A DNA stretch of 64,000 nt from Salinilacustrithrix flava (GCF_041228405.1 NZ_CP133888.1:3224001-3288000), one strand, 5' to 3'. Shown: positions 16,628 through 24,691, counted from the stretch's first letter. Made by a program: numbers and translations. The notes: generated by a model not told the origin, from the letters alone.

Positions 16628-17719
16628 GTGGCGCTGTCCGGGACCCTCGAGACGTTCAGCCTGCCGGATGTCCTCCGGCTCCTCTCGAGCACGAAGAAGA
16701 CCGGCCTGCTGGCCCTCGACGGGGACCGCGGTCGCGGCCGGATCTGGGTGCGCGACGGGGCGATCGTCGGCGCTGATGCCGACCGTGCCGTCGAGGACGC
16801 GGTGGAGGGCGTGGCCCTCGAGCTGCTCCGCTTCGTCGACGCCCGCTTCGAGTTCGACTCCGGCGCCGAGCCCGGTGCCGACGGCGAGCCCCGTCCCGTG
16901 GACGACGTGCTGGCCGAGGCCGAGTCCCGTCTGGCGGAGTGGCGCGAGATCGAGGCGATCGTGCCGTCGCTCGACGTGTGGGTCCGCATGGTCACCGAGC
17001 TCGATGGCGAGCGCACCGTGGCCCCGAACCAGTGGCGGGTCCTCGCCCAGGTGGGCACCGGCGCCGATGGTCACGTCCTCGCGGATCGCCTGGGCCAGGG
17101 CGAGTACGACGTGTGCCGCCAGCTGCGCGACCTGATCGAGATCGGGTTGGTCGAGCTCGACGAGGCCCCGGTCACCGCCGCTCCCGCCGTGCTCGACGCG
17201 CCGTCCACCGACGCCGTCGATGCTGGTGCATCGTGGTCCGCCCCGTCCGAGGAGCCCACGTTCGTGGAGCCGGCGCTGGATCAGGATGCGGTCAGCTCCC
17301 TCGGCGCCGACCTGGCGTCCTTCGTCGCTGTCGGCACCGTCGAGCAGCCCCCTGCCGAGCCCGACGCCGCCGAGATCGCCGAGCCCGCCGACACCGCCGA
17401 GCTCGAGCAGCCCGAGCAGCCCGAGCAGATCGAGCAGATCGAGCAGATCGAGGCCATCGAGGAGCCGGCGGACGAGCCCGACACCGTCGAGGACGAGCCC
17501 GTCACCGCACCGGCCCACCTCGAGGTCGAGGTCGAGGACGAAGACGTCCTCTCCCAGCTGTCCCAGCTCAGCCCGAAGGCGGCCGCGGCCGTCGAGGCCA
17601 CGTGGGACACCGACGCCGAGCCGGCCGAACCCCAGGCGACCGAGCCCGCGCCGGAGCCGGGCCGCGACGAGATCGACCAGAACCTGCTGCTGCGCTTCCT
17701 GTCCTCGACCAAGCACTGA
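16628..17719 (+). CDS. DUF4388 (PATAN-like) domain protein with acidic disordered tail
   Basis: A 363-residue protein. Residues 1-95 resemble a DUF4388/PATAN domain: LSGTLETFSLPDVLRLLSST, TGLLALDGDRGRGRIWVRDG, then AIVGADADRAVEDAVEG. A second helical domain (about 100-180) resembles a winged helix. From about 185 the protein is Ala/Glu/Pro-rich and repetitive (EQPEQPEQIEQIEQIEAIEE near 260-280), ending in a short conserved-looking helix NLLLRFLSSTKH. DUF4388 proteins occur in signalling contexts; no catalytic residues are visible. AAGGAG at 16616-16621 supports the GTG at 16628. Confidence 0.75.
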   Translation: MALSGTLETFSLPDVLRLLSSTKKTGLLALDGDRGRGRIWVRDGAIVGADADRAVEDAVEGVALELLRFVDARFEFDSGAEPGADGEPRPVDDVLAEAESRLAEWREIEAIVPSLDVWVRMVTELDGERTVAPNQWRVLAQVGTGADGHVLADRLGQGEYDVCRQLRDLIEIGLVELDEAPVTAAPAVLDAPSTDAVDAGASWSAPSEEPTFVEPALDQDAVSSLGADLASFVAVGTVEQPPAEPDAAEIAEPADTAELEQPEQPEQIEQIEQIEAIEEPADEPDTVEDEPVTAPAHLEVEVEDEDVLSQLSQLSPKAAAAVEATWDTDAEPAEPQATEPAPEPGRDEIDQNLLLRFLSSTKH

Positions 17720-17790
17720 TCCCGGGCACTGATCCCGACCCTGGTCCCGGTTCGGTCGGCGGCCTCACCGTCGTCGGCGCCGGCCGAACC

Positions 17791-17796
17791 TAGGGT
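17791..17796 (+). promoter_or_regulatory. -10-like box TAGGGT of the prepilin peptidase gene
   Basis: TAGGGT lies 8 bases before the GTG at 17805; there is no Shine-Dalgarno site. A spaced inverted repeat (GGTTCGG at 17749-17755 and CCGAACC at 17784-17790) ends just before it. Confidence 0.5.
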
Positions 17797-17804
17797 GCCC
17801 CGCC

Positions 17805-18596
17805 GTGGACCTCGTCGCCCTCGTGCTCGCCGGGATCGCCGGCCTCCTCGTCGGGTCGTTCGCCAACCGGCTGATCGTCCGCGAGCCGGGCTACGTCGTC
17901 ACCGACCCGAAGGACCTCCCGGAGGGGGCAGACGAGTCCCTGCTGGACGAGCTCGAACCCGTGCCCACCGACCTGCCACCGGTGCCCGTGCTCGCCGTCG
18001 TGCGGCCCGGGTCGTGGTGGCGGCGCTGGTTCCCGGTCACCGAGGTGGTCATGGCCGCGGCCTTCGCGGCCACGGTCGCCGAGCTGGGCTGGTCGGCGCC
18101 GACGGCGGCGATCCTGTTCCTGGTCGCCGCGCTGGTCACCCTCGCCGCCGTGGACCTGCGGGTGTACCGGATCCCCGATCGCATCAACTTCCCGTCGATG
18201 GCGATCGGCTTCGGCGCCATCGTCGTGGCCTCCCTGGTCGCCGGTGCGCCCGGCACGATCGTCGGGGCCGCCATCGGCGGCTTCCTGTACGCGTCGATGC
18301 TGTTCCTCGCCCACCTCATCTCCCCCCGGGGCATGGGCTGGGGCGACGTGAAGCTGGCCTGGCTCATGGGCTTCTACCTGGGGTGGCGGGGCCACGAGCC
18401 CGGGGGCGTGCTCGACCTGGTGGTGGGGCCGCTGCGGGCCGTGCTCCTCGGCGCCGCGCTCGGCTCCATCCTCGGCGTGCTGAGCGGCGGGGCGTACGCG
18501 ATCGCCCGGCGCTCGACCAAGGTGGTGTTCCCCTACGGCCCGTCGCTCGCGGCCGGGTGCACGATCGCCGTCGTGTGGGGCATCACGCCCCTCTGA
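17805..18596 (+). CDS. A24 family prepilin peptidase
   Basis: A 263-residue integral membrane aspartic peptidase that removes leader peptides from type IV pilin-like proteins. The two catalytic Asp residues lie in AAVDLRVYRIPD (near 116) and in the GxGD-type motif GMGWGDVKLAW (near 178), each between hydrophobic helices. The N-terminal methylase segment of classical PilD is represented only by a single helix, and its zinc Cys pairs are missing, so N-methylation is not expected. No pilin gene is next to it. Confidence 0.88.
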   Translation: MDLVALVLAGIAGLLVGSFANRLIVREPGYVVTDPKDLPEGADESLLDELEPVPTDLPPVPVLAVVRPGSWWRRWFPVTEVVMAAAFAATVAELGWSAPTAAILFLVAALVTLAAVDLRVYRIPDRINFPSMAIGFGAIVVASLVAGAPGTIVGAAIGGFLYASMLFLAHLISPRGMGWGDVKLAWLMGFYLGWRGHEPGGVLDLVVGPLRAVLLGAALGSILGVLSGGAYAIARRSTKVVFPYGPSLAAGCTIAVVWGITPL

Positions 18597-18647
18597 ACCG
18601 GGCGGGCCCGAGCACCATGTGCTTCGTGCCCCGGCCGGCACCGGCTC

Positions 18648-18653
18648 TACGCT
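18648..18653 (+). promoter_or_regulatory. -10-like box TACGCT of aroC
   Basis: TACGCT lies 7 bases before the aroC GTG at 18661. The frame is open further upstream, but this box and the conserved aroC N-terminus both favour 18661. Confidence 0.5.
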
Positions 18654-18660
18654 CCCGGCC

Positions 18661-19833
18661 GTGCTGCGCTACCTGACCGCCGGTGAATCGCACGGGGCCG
18701 CCCTCGTCGTGATCGTCGAGGGGCTCCCCGCCGGCCTGCCCATCGAGGTGGAGGAGGTGCAGGGCGAGCTGGCCCGCCGCCGCCTCGGCTACGGCCGCGG
18801 CCCCCGCATGCGCTTCGAGCAGGACGAGGTCACCCTCGTCGGCGGCGTCCGCCACGGCCGCACCCTCGGGTCGCCGGTCGCCATCGAGATCGCCAACACG
18901 GAGTGGACCCGCAGCGACAAGTGGCACGAGGAGATGTCGCCCGCACCCGGCGCCACCAAGAACCCGGCGACCCAGCCCCGGCCCGGCCACGCCGACCTGG
19001 CCGGCATGCAGAAGTACGGCTTCGACGACGCCCGGGACGTCCTCGAGCGGGCCTCCGCTCGGGAGACGGCGGCCCGGGTCGCGGCCGGCACGCTGGCCAA
19101 GGCGCTGCTGTCGCACCTCGGCATCTCGGTGCTGAGCCACGTCATCCAGATGGGCCAGGCCCGGGCCGGTGCCGGCATCCGGCCCGCGCCCGCCGACCTC
19201 GGCGCCGTCGACGAGGACGAGGTCCGCTGCTTCGACCCCGCCGCCAGCGCCGCCATGGTCGAGGAGATCAAGGCCGCCGCCAAGGAGGGCGACAGCCTCG
19301 GGGGCGTGGCCGAGGTCCTCGCCTACGGCGTGCCGGTCGGGCTCGGGAGCCACGTGCACTGGGACCGCAAGATCGACGCCGCCCTGGCCCAGGCCCTCAT
19401 GAGCATCCAGGCCATCAAGGGCGTGGAGATCGGCGACGGCTTCGAGGTCGCCGGCCTCCGCGGCAGCGACGCCCACGACCCCATCGGCTGGGCGCCCGAC
19501 GCCCGGGACGGCCGGGGCGACTACGTGCGCGAGGGCACCCGCGCCGGCGGCGTGGAGGGCGGCATCACCACCGGCGAGCTGCTGGTGGCCCGCGCCGCCA
19601 TGAAGCCGCTGGCCTCGTTGAACCGCCCCACGCTCAAGACCGTCGACGTGCGGACCAAGGAGGAGACGGTGAGCTTCAAGGAGCGCACCGACGTCACCGC
19701 GGTGCCCGCCATGGGCGTGGTCGCCGAGACGATGGTCGCCCTGGTGCTCGCCACCGAGGCGGTGCGCAAGTTCGGCGGCGACTCCCTGACCGAGCTGGTG
19801 CGCAACCACGACGCCTACGTCCAGACCCGGTGA
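18661..19833 (+). CDS. aroC: Chorismate synthase
   Basis: Converts EPSP to chorismate, the last shikimate-pathway step, using reduced FMN. The 390-residue protein begins LRYLTAGESHGAALVVIVEG and carries RRRLGYGRGPRMRFEQDEV, RPGHADLAGMQKYGF and RASARETAARVAAG, which are the family signatures in order, plus GGVEGGITTGELLVARAAMK near residue 298. aroB follows after 7 bases. In many actinobacteria aroK lies between aroC and aroB; it is absent here. Confidence 0.97.
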   Translation: MLRYLTAGESHGAALVVIVEGLPAGLPIEVEEVQGELARRRLGYGRGPRMRFEQDEVTLVGGVRHGRTLGSPVAIEIANTEWTRSDKWHEEMSPAPGATKNPATQPRPGHADLAGMQKYGFDDARDVLERASARETAARVAAGTLAKALLSHLGISVLSHVIQMGQARAGAGIRPAPADLGAVDEDEVRCFDPAASAAMVEEIKAAAKEGDSLGGVAEVLAYGVPVGLGSHVHWDRKIDAALAQALMSIQAIKGVEIGDGFEVAGLRGSDAHDPIGWAPDARDGRGDYVREGTRAGGVEGGITTGELLVARAAMKPLASLNRPTLKTVDVRTKEETVSFKERTDVTAVPAMGVVAETMVALVLATEAVRKFGGDSLTELVRNHDAYVQTR

Positions 19834-19840
19834 GGCGCCG

Positions 19841-20845
19841 ATGATCACCGTCGAGGTCCCGGTCCCTGGCCGCTCCTACCCGGCGATCGTCGGTCGCGGG
19901 GCACGGCGGGAGCTGCCCGCGCTGCTGCCGGAGGGCACCGGCCGGGTGGCCGTCGTGACCCAGCGGGGCATCGGCATGACCGCGGACCCCGGGGTCGAGC
20001 ACCGGGTGTTCCACATCGAGGCCGGCGAGGACGCCAAGACGCTGCGGACCGTCGAGTACCTGTGCCGGCAGTGGGCCACGTGGGGCCTCACCCGTGCCGA
20101 CTGCGTGGTGGCCATCGGCGGCGGGATGGTCACCGACGTCGCCGGCTTCGCCGCGGCCTCCTACCACCGGGGCGTGCCGGTCGTGCACGTCGCCACGACG
20201 CTGCTCGGGATGGTCGATGCGGCCATCGGCGGCAAGACCGGCGTGAACCTGCCCGAGGGCAAGAACCTCGTGGGGGCGTTCTGGCAGCCCTCGGCGGTCG
20301 TGTGCGACCTGGAGGCCCTCGACACCCTGCCGGCCCGGGAGCTGCGGGGCGGCTACGGCGAGCTGGCCAAGTACCGGTTCCTCCCCGGCGGTGAGGGCCT
20401 CGACGACCTCGACCTCGAGGAGCAGGTGGCCCAGTGCATCCGCATCAAGGCGGCCATCGTCGCCGCCGACGAGCGCGAGGGCGGGCTGCGGGCGATCCTC
20501 AACTACGGCCACACGCTGGCCCACGCCATCGAGACCGCCGGCGAGTACGACCTGCGCCACGGCGAGGCCGTCGCGGTCGGCCTGCTCTACGCCGCCGCCC
20601 TCGCCCGCCGCCTCGGTCGGATCTCCGACGAGCGCGTCGCCCTGCACCACGACATCGTGGCCCGCTACGAGCTGCCCGACCGCGTGCCCGAGGGCCTCGA
20701 CGACGACAAGCTCCTCTCGCTCATGGGACGGGACAAGAAGGCGCTCGACGGCCTCACGTTCGCCCTCGACGGCGAGGACGGCGTGGAGATCGTGACGGGC
20801 GTCGATCCCGAGATCGCCCGGGCCGCGCTGGGGGACGTGCGGTGA
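19841..20845 (+). CDS. aroB: 3-dehydroquinate synthase
   Basis: Cyclises DAHP to 3-dehydroquinate with NAD and a divalent metal. The 334-residue protein has the NAD-binding AIGGGMVTDVAGFAAASYHR, TTLLGMVDAAIGGKTGVNLP, the metal-site GGYGELAKY (Glu) and ILNYGHTLAHAIE (His), and LRHGEAVAVGL (His). All expected metal ligands are visible. Its stop overlaps the next GTG by 4 bases, so it is cotranscribed with aroC and the M24 peptidase gene. Confidence 0.97.
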   Translation: MITVEVPVPGRSYPAIVGRGARRELPALLPEGTGRVAVVTQRGIGMTADPGVEHRVFHIEAGEDAKTLRTVEYLCRQWATWGLTRADCVVAIGGGMVTDVAGFAAASYHRGVPVVHVATTLLGMVDAAIGGKTGVNLPEGKNLVGAFWQPSAVVCDLEALDTLPARELRGGYGELAKYRFLPGGEGLDDLDLEEQVAQCIRIKAAIVAADEREGGLRAILNYGHTLAHAIETAGEYDLRHGEAVAVGLLYAAALARRLGRISDERVALHHDIVARYELPDRVPEGLDDDKLLSLMGRDKKALDGLTFALDGEDGVEIVTGVDPEIARAALGDVR

Positions 20846-21948
20846 GCCCGGCGGCGGCCCTGGCCCCGCTCGACGTCGCCGCCCGCGCCGGGCGCGTCCG
20901 GGCCGCGCTCGACGAGGCCGGGTGCGACGCCCTCGTCGTCACCGACCTCACGAACGTCCGCTGGCTCACCGGCTTCACCGGCTCCGCCGGCGTCCTCGTC
21001 GTCCGCCCGCGCGACCTCGTGCTCGTCACCGACGGCCGCTACCAGGAGCAGGCCGTCGACCAGCTCGCCGCCGCCGGCGTCACCGCCGAGGTCGAGGTCA
21101 CCCGCGACACCGCGGCCCGCCTGGCGACCGTGCTCGACGGCACGGACCGGCTCGGCCTCGAAGCGGACCACGTCACGTGGTCGATCCAGCAGCAGTGGGC
21201 GCAGGCGCTGTCGTCCACGCTCGTGCCGACGGAGGGCCTGGTGCTCGGCCTGCGGGCCGTCAAGGACGACGGTGAGGTCGACCGGCTCCAGCGCGCCGCA
21301 GAGATCGCCGATGCCGCCCTCGCCGACGTCCGCCACCTGCTGCGGGAGCAGCCCACCGAGCGCGAGCTCGCCCGGGCGCTCGAGTCGGCCATGCTCGACC
21401 ACGGCGCCGACGGCCCGTCGTTCGAGACCATCGTCGCCAGCGGGCCCAACGGGGCCCGCCCCCACGCCCGGCCCTCCGACCGGGTGATCGGCGCCACCGG
21501 GGAGGGTGAGCTGGTCGTGATCGACTTCGGTGCCCTCTGCGACGGCTACCACTCGGACATGACCCGCACCTTCGTGGTGGGGGAGCCCTCGGCGACGCAG
21601 GCCCGGATGCTGGAGGTCGTGCGGGCGTCGCAGGCGGCCGGGGTCGCCGCCGTCCGCGCCGGCGTGCCGGCGGTCGCGGTGGACCAGGCGTGCCGGGCCG
21701 TGATCGACGAGGCCGGCTGGTCCGACGCCTTCGTGCACGGCACGGGCCACGGCATCGGCCTGGTCATCCACGAGGAGCCCCGGTTGAGTCCCGAGTCCAC
21801 CGCGCTGCTCGCCCCGGGCCACTGCGTCACGGTCGAACCGGGCGTGTACCTGCCCGAGCACGGTGGCGTCCGCATCGAGGACTCGGTCGTGGTCACCGCC
21901 GCCGGGTGCCGGCACCTCACCGCCTCGCCCTACGACCCGGCGCCGTAG
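20842..21948 (+). CDS. M24 family Xaa-Pro aminopeptidase
   Basis: A 368-residue metallopeptidase with an N-terminal creatinase-like domain (about 1-130, LVVTDLTNVRWLTGFTGS) and a C-terminal pita-bread domain. The five dimetal ligands appear as VVIDFGALCDGYHSDMTRTF (two Asp), GTGHGIGLVIHEEP (His, then Glu) and HGGVRIEDSVVV (Glu). This matches PepQ/PepP-like enzymes that cut before proline; exact specificity cannot be read. The aroB-M24-efp-nusB order is conserved in Gram-positive bacteria. Confidence 0.92.
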   Translation: MSPAAALAPLDVAARAGRVRAALDEAGCDALVVTDLTNVRWLTGFTGSAGVLVVRPRDLVLVTDGRYQEQAVDQLAAAGVTAEVEVTRDTAARLATVLDGTDRLGLEADHVTWSIQQQWAQALSSTLVPTEGLVLGLRAVKDDGEVDRLQRAAEIADAALADVRHLLREQPTERELARALESAMLDHGADGPSFETIVASGPNGARPHARPSDRVIGATGEGELVVIDFGALCDGYHSDMTRTFVVGEPSATQARMLEVVRASQAAGVAAVRAGVPAVAVDQACRAVIDEAGWSDAFVHGTGHGIGLVIHEEPRLSPESTALLAPGHCVTVEPGVYLPEHGGVRIEDSVVVTAAGCRHLTASPYDPAP

Positions 21949-21962
21949 CCCCGGCCGACCAT

Positions 21963-21992
21963 TTGGCAGGTCCGCCCCCGGCGGCACACCAT
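21963..21992 (+). promoter_or_regulatory. Candidate efp promoter (TTGGCA, 18 bp, CACCAT)
   Basis: TTGGCA at 21963-21968 and CACCAT at 21987-21992 are 18 bases apart, and CACCAT ends 6 bases before the efp ATG. Only the A and final T of the -10 consensus are kept. No Shine-Dalgarno site is present. Confidence 0.4.
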
Positions 21993-21998
21993 GTCGCC

Positions 21999-22562
21999 AT
22001 GGCGACCGTCTCCACGAACGACCTCAAGAACGGCATGTGCCTCGACCTGCCGGAGGGTCTCGTGCAGGTCCAGGACTTCCAGCACGTGAAGCCGGGCAAG
22101 GGCGGCGCCTTCGTGCGCACCACGCTGAAGAACGTGCGCACCGGCGCCAACATCGACAGGACGTTCCGGGCGGGGGAGAAGGTCGAGCAGGCCAAGATCG
22201 ACCGCTCGGAGTACCAGTACCTCTACAACGACGGGTCGAACTACGTCTTCATGGACCAGGAGACCTACGACCAGATCGAGGTCGCGCCGAGCAACCTCGG
22301 TGACGCCACCAACTACCTCGTCGAGCAGGCCACGGCCCAGCTCATGATGTACGGCGACGAGATCGTCGGCGTCGAGCTGCCCCCGTCGGTGGAGCTCACC
22401 GTGGCCGAGACCGAGCCGGGACTGCAGGGCGACCGCAGCACCGGCGGCACGAAGCCCGCGACCCTCGAGACCGGCTACGTCGTGCAGGTCCCGCTGTTCA
22501 TCAACACGGGCGAGAAGCTGAAGATCGACACCCGCACCGGCCAGTACCAGTCCCGAGCGTGA
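21999..22562 (+). CDS. efp: Translation elongation factor P
   Basis: Relieves ribosome stalling at polyproline stretches. The 187-residue protein has the three EF-P domains: an N-terminal KOW-like domain with HVKPGKGGAFVRTTLKN (tip residue Lys34), a first OB domain and a C-terminal OB domain ending in a conserved TGYVVQVPLFINTGEKLKID segment. No modification enzyme gene (epmA/B, earP, ymfI) is adjacent. The stop overlaps the nusB-HAD GTG by 4 bases. Confidence 0.97.
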   Translation: MATVSTNDLKNGMCLDLPEGLVQVQDFQHVKPGKGGAFVRTTLKNVRTGANIDRTFRAGEKVEQAKIDRSEYQYLYNDGSNYVFMDQETYDQIEVAPSNLGDATNYLVEQATAQLMMYGDEIVGVELPPSVELTVAETEPGLQGDRSTGGTKPATLETGYVVQVPLFINTGEKLKIDTRTGQYQSRA

Positions 22563-23605
22563 GCCTGTCCAGCACCCGCCGGGAGGCGCGCGAGCGCGCC
22601 GTCGAGCTCCTCTACGAGGCCGACTCCAAGTCCGTGCACCCCGAGGACGTGGTCGCCGGCCTCCCCATCCGGCCCGATGCCTACGCGCTCGAGCTGGCCT
22701 TCGGCGTCGCCGACCACCAGACCGAGATCGACCACGTCCTGGACCGCTACGCCAACCGCTGGCCGGTGAAGCGCATGGCCGCCATGGACCGCATGGTGCT
22801 GCGCCTCGGCGTGCTGGAGCTGGCCACCCAGCTCGACGTCCCGCCCGGCGTGTGCCTGTCCGAGGCGGTGGAGCTCGGCGGCCGCTACGGCAGCACCGAC
22901 GACACCCCGAAGTTCGTGAACGGCATCCTCGCCCGCGTGGCCGAGGAGGTCCGCGACGGCGATCGACCGTGGATGCCGATCGAGGTCGTGGTCTTCGACA
23001 TGGACGGCGTGATCCGCCACTGGACGGCCCAGGCGATCGGTGCGTTCCAGGACGCGCACGACCTGCCGCCCGATGCGGTCGGATCCATCGCCTTCTCCGA
23101 GCCCCTGTACAGCGACGCCATGTGCGGTCGGCTCACCGCCGAGGAGTGGGCGGCCGAGATCGGCCGGCGCCTCGCCGAGGCCCACGACGGCGTCGACGCC
23201 GACGCCGGCCGCCAGATGTGGCTCGAGACCGAGTGGCGCATCGACGACGAGGTCGTCGCCATCGTGTCGGCCCTGCGCGACGCCGGCCAGCGGGTGGCGG
23301 TGTTCTCCAACGCCACCACCAAGCTCGAGGTCGACATGGGCACCATGGGCATCCACGAGCTGTTCCACGACATCTGCAACTCGTCGCTCATCGGGCTCAT
23401 GAAGCCCGACGTCGCCTCGTTCGAGCACGTGGCCGACGAGGTGCTCGGCGTCGCCCCCGAGCGGCTGCTGTTCATCGACGACCGCCACGAGAACGTGGTC
23501 GGCGCCCTCGACGCCGGCTGGCACGCCGTGCAGATGCGCAGCGCGGCGGGCATCGCCGCCGTGCTCCGGCGCCTGCAGGTGCCCGGTGCTCCCGACCCCA
23601 CCTGA
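22559..23605 (+). CDS. nusB: NusB antitermination protein fused to a HAD-family hydrolase
   Basis: One uninterrupted 348-codon frame encodes two proteins. Residues 1-138 are a complete NusB: STRREARERAVELLYEAD, MDRMVLRLGVLELA, SEAVELGGRYGSTDDTPKFV and NGILARVAEEV. Residues 139-348 are a HAD phosphatase-like domain: VVVFDMDGVIRHW (motif I), AVFSNATTKLE (motif II), a Lys in GLMKPD (motif III) and LLFIDDRHENVVGA (motif IV). No stop separates them; an internal ATG at 22973 could start HAD alone. NusB binds rRNA boxA with NusE; the HAD substrate is unknown. The GTG overlaps the efp stop. Confidence 0.88.
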   Translation: MSLSSTRREARERAVELLYEADSKSVHPEDVVAGLPIRPDAYALELAFGVADHQTEIDHVLDRYANRWPVKRMAAMDRMVLRLGVLELATQLDVPPGVCLSEAVELGGRYGSTDDTPKFVNGILARVAEEVRDGDRPWMPIEVVVFDMDGVIRHWTAQAIGAFQDAHDLPPDAVGSIAFSEPLYSDAMCGRLTAEEWAAEIGRRLAEAHDGVDADAGRQMWLETEWRIDDEVVAIVSALRDAGQRVAVFSNATTKLEVDMGTMGIHELFHDICNSSLIGLMKPDVASFEHVADEVLGVAPERLLFIDDRHENVVGALDAGWHAVQMRSAAGIAAVLRRLQVPGAPDPT

Positions 23606-24068
23606 GGGCCTGCGCCACTGGCGCCCCGAAGACGCGCCGGCCCTCGAGGCGGCCTGGGCCGACCCGGACATCGCCCGCTGGAACCCGCCGCCCGACCATC
23701 TCGACGCCGCCGCCTGGATCGCCGGCGCCGAGCAGCGCTGGGAGCATCGCCTCGCCCTCGACCTGGTGATCGTGCCCGGCGTCGCCGGCGAGGTGGGCCT
23801 GTCGTCGTTCACCACGGACCCGGCCCGGGCCGAGCTGGGCGTGTGGGTCGCCGCACCGCACCGCCGCACCGGGGTCGCCCGCCGGGCGGTCGAGGCGGTC
23901 GCGGCGTGGGCGCTCGACCCCGCCGGGCTCGCCCTCGACCAGCTGTGGGCCCGCACGGACCCGGCCAACACCGCGGCCGGGGCGCTGTTCGACCGGTTGG
24001 GATGGGACCGGCTCGGGAGCTCGGGCGGGATGGCGATCTGGTCGGCCACGACGGCGGTGCTACGTTGA
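23586..24068 (+). CDS. GNAT family N-acetyltransferase
   Basis: A 160-residue acetyltransferase-like protein. It begins like RimJ-type enzymes (LRHWRPEDAPALEAAWADPD), has the acetyl-CoA loop AAPHRRTGVARRAVEAVAAW near residue 94 and the closing DPANTAAGALFDRLGWDRLG. The acceptor is unknown; protein N-terminal or small-molecule acetylation are both possible. The GTG at 23586 lies inside the last 20 bases of the nusB-HAD gene in another frame. The last codons overlap the proposed pyrR -10 box. Confidence 0.8.
   Translation: MLPTPPEGLRHWRPEDAPALEAAWADPDIARWNPPPDHLDAAAWIAGAEQRWEHRLALDLVIVPGVAGEVGLSSFTTDPARAELGVWVAAPHRRTGVARRAVEAVAAWALDPAGLALDQLWARTDPANTAAGALFDRLGWDRLGSSGGMAIWSATTAVLR
24061..24066 (+). 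promoter_or_regulatory. -10-like box TACGTT of the pyrimidine operon
   Basis: TACGTT overlaps the stop codon of the GNAT gene. Transcription would begin near 24073, giving a leader of about 50 bases before the pyrR ATG that holds the PyrR-loop-like hairpin. Confidence 0.45.
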
Positions 24069-24084
24069 CCTCCTGACCGTGAAG

Positions 24085-24102
24085 CGGGTCCCGTGAGGCC
24101 CG
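24085..24102 (+). promoter_or_regulatory. PyrR-binding-loop-like RNA hairpin in the pyrR leader
   Basis: The leader reads CGGG-TCCCGTGAGG-CCCG: a short stem closing a loop with TCCxGTGAGGC, close to the PyrR-binding loop core known from pyr operons (UCCnGnGAGGCu-like). It ends 10 bases before a GGAAGGA Shine-Dalgarno site (24111-24117). PyrR bound with UMP would be expected to reduce expression. Recognition is by eye. Confidence 0.6.
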
Positions 24103-24124
24103 GACGGACAGGAAGGAACGCCAC

Positions 24125-24691
24125 ATGGCGGAACGCGAACGACGTCTCACACGCCCCTTCGGGGGCGTTTTCGTTGCCCGGACCCAGGTGATGGACGCGG
24201 ACGACCTGCGCCGGGCCACCTGGCGCATGGCCCACGAGATCATCGAGGCCAACGGCGGCATCGACGACGTCGTGCTGATCGGGCTCCAGACCGGCGGCGT
24301 GCCGCTGGCCGAGCGCCTCCAGGAGGCGCTGCTGGAGATCGAGGGGGTCGACGTCCCCGTCGGCAAGCTCGACGTGGCCTTCCACCGCGACGACATCGGC
24401 CTGCGCCCGGTGCTGCCCGAGGCGGTCACCGACGTGCCGTTCCACCTCGACGGCGCGGTCGTCGTGCTCGTCGACGACGTGCTCTTCACCGGACGCACCA
24501 TCCGGGCCGCCCTCGACGCCATCACCTCCTTCGGCCGGCCCCGCGCCATCCAGCTGGCGGTCATGGTCGACCGTGGCCACCGGGAGCTGCCGATCCGACC
24601 CGACTACGTGGGCAAGAACCTGCCCACCCGCAAGGACGAGGCGGTCGACGTCCACGACGACGGCGTCGACCTCGGCGAGGTCGTGAAATGA
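24125..24691 (+). CDS. pyrR: PyrR: pyr operon regulator / uracil phosphoribosyltransferase
   Basis: RNA-binding regulator of pyrimidine genes with a uracil phosphoribosyltransferase fold. Conserved segments are VMDADDLRRATWRMAHEIIE, VVLIGLQTGGVPLAERL, LDVAFHRDDIG, the PRPP loop VVLVDDVLFTGRTIRAALDA and VDRGHRELPIRPDYVGKNLP. From ATG 24125 the protein is 188 residues; this start has a GGAAGGA site 7 bases ahead. The first 22 codons are poorly conserved and contain a terminator-like hairpin, so a start at GTG 24188 or ATG 24191, with the earlier part as leader, is the alternative. It overlaps pyrB by 4 bases. Confidence 0.93.
   Translation: MAERERRLTRPFGGVFVARTQVMDADDLRRATWRMAHEIIEANGGIDDVVLIGLQTGGVPLAERLQEALLEIEGVDVPVGKLDVAFHRDDIGLRPVLPEAVTDVPFHLDGAVVVLVDDVLFTGRTIRAALDAITSFGRPRAIQLAVMVDRGHRELPIRPDYVGKNLPTRKDEAVDVHDDGVDLGEVVK
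24151..24171 (+). terminator. Terminator-like hairpin within the first codons of pyrR (attenuator candidate)
   Basis: ACGCCCC-TTCG-GGGGCGT is a perfect 7-bp stem with a TTCG loop, followed by three more T (TTTT at 24168-24171) and then CGTT. It is the best intrinsic-terminator look-alike in the window, yet it lies in codons 9-16 of pyrR as annotated. Together with the upstream PyrR loop it suggests transcription attenuation. Confidence 0.6.
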
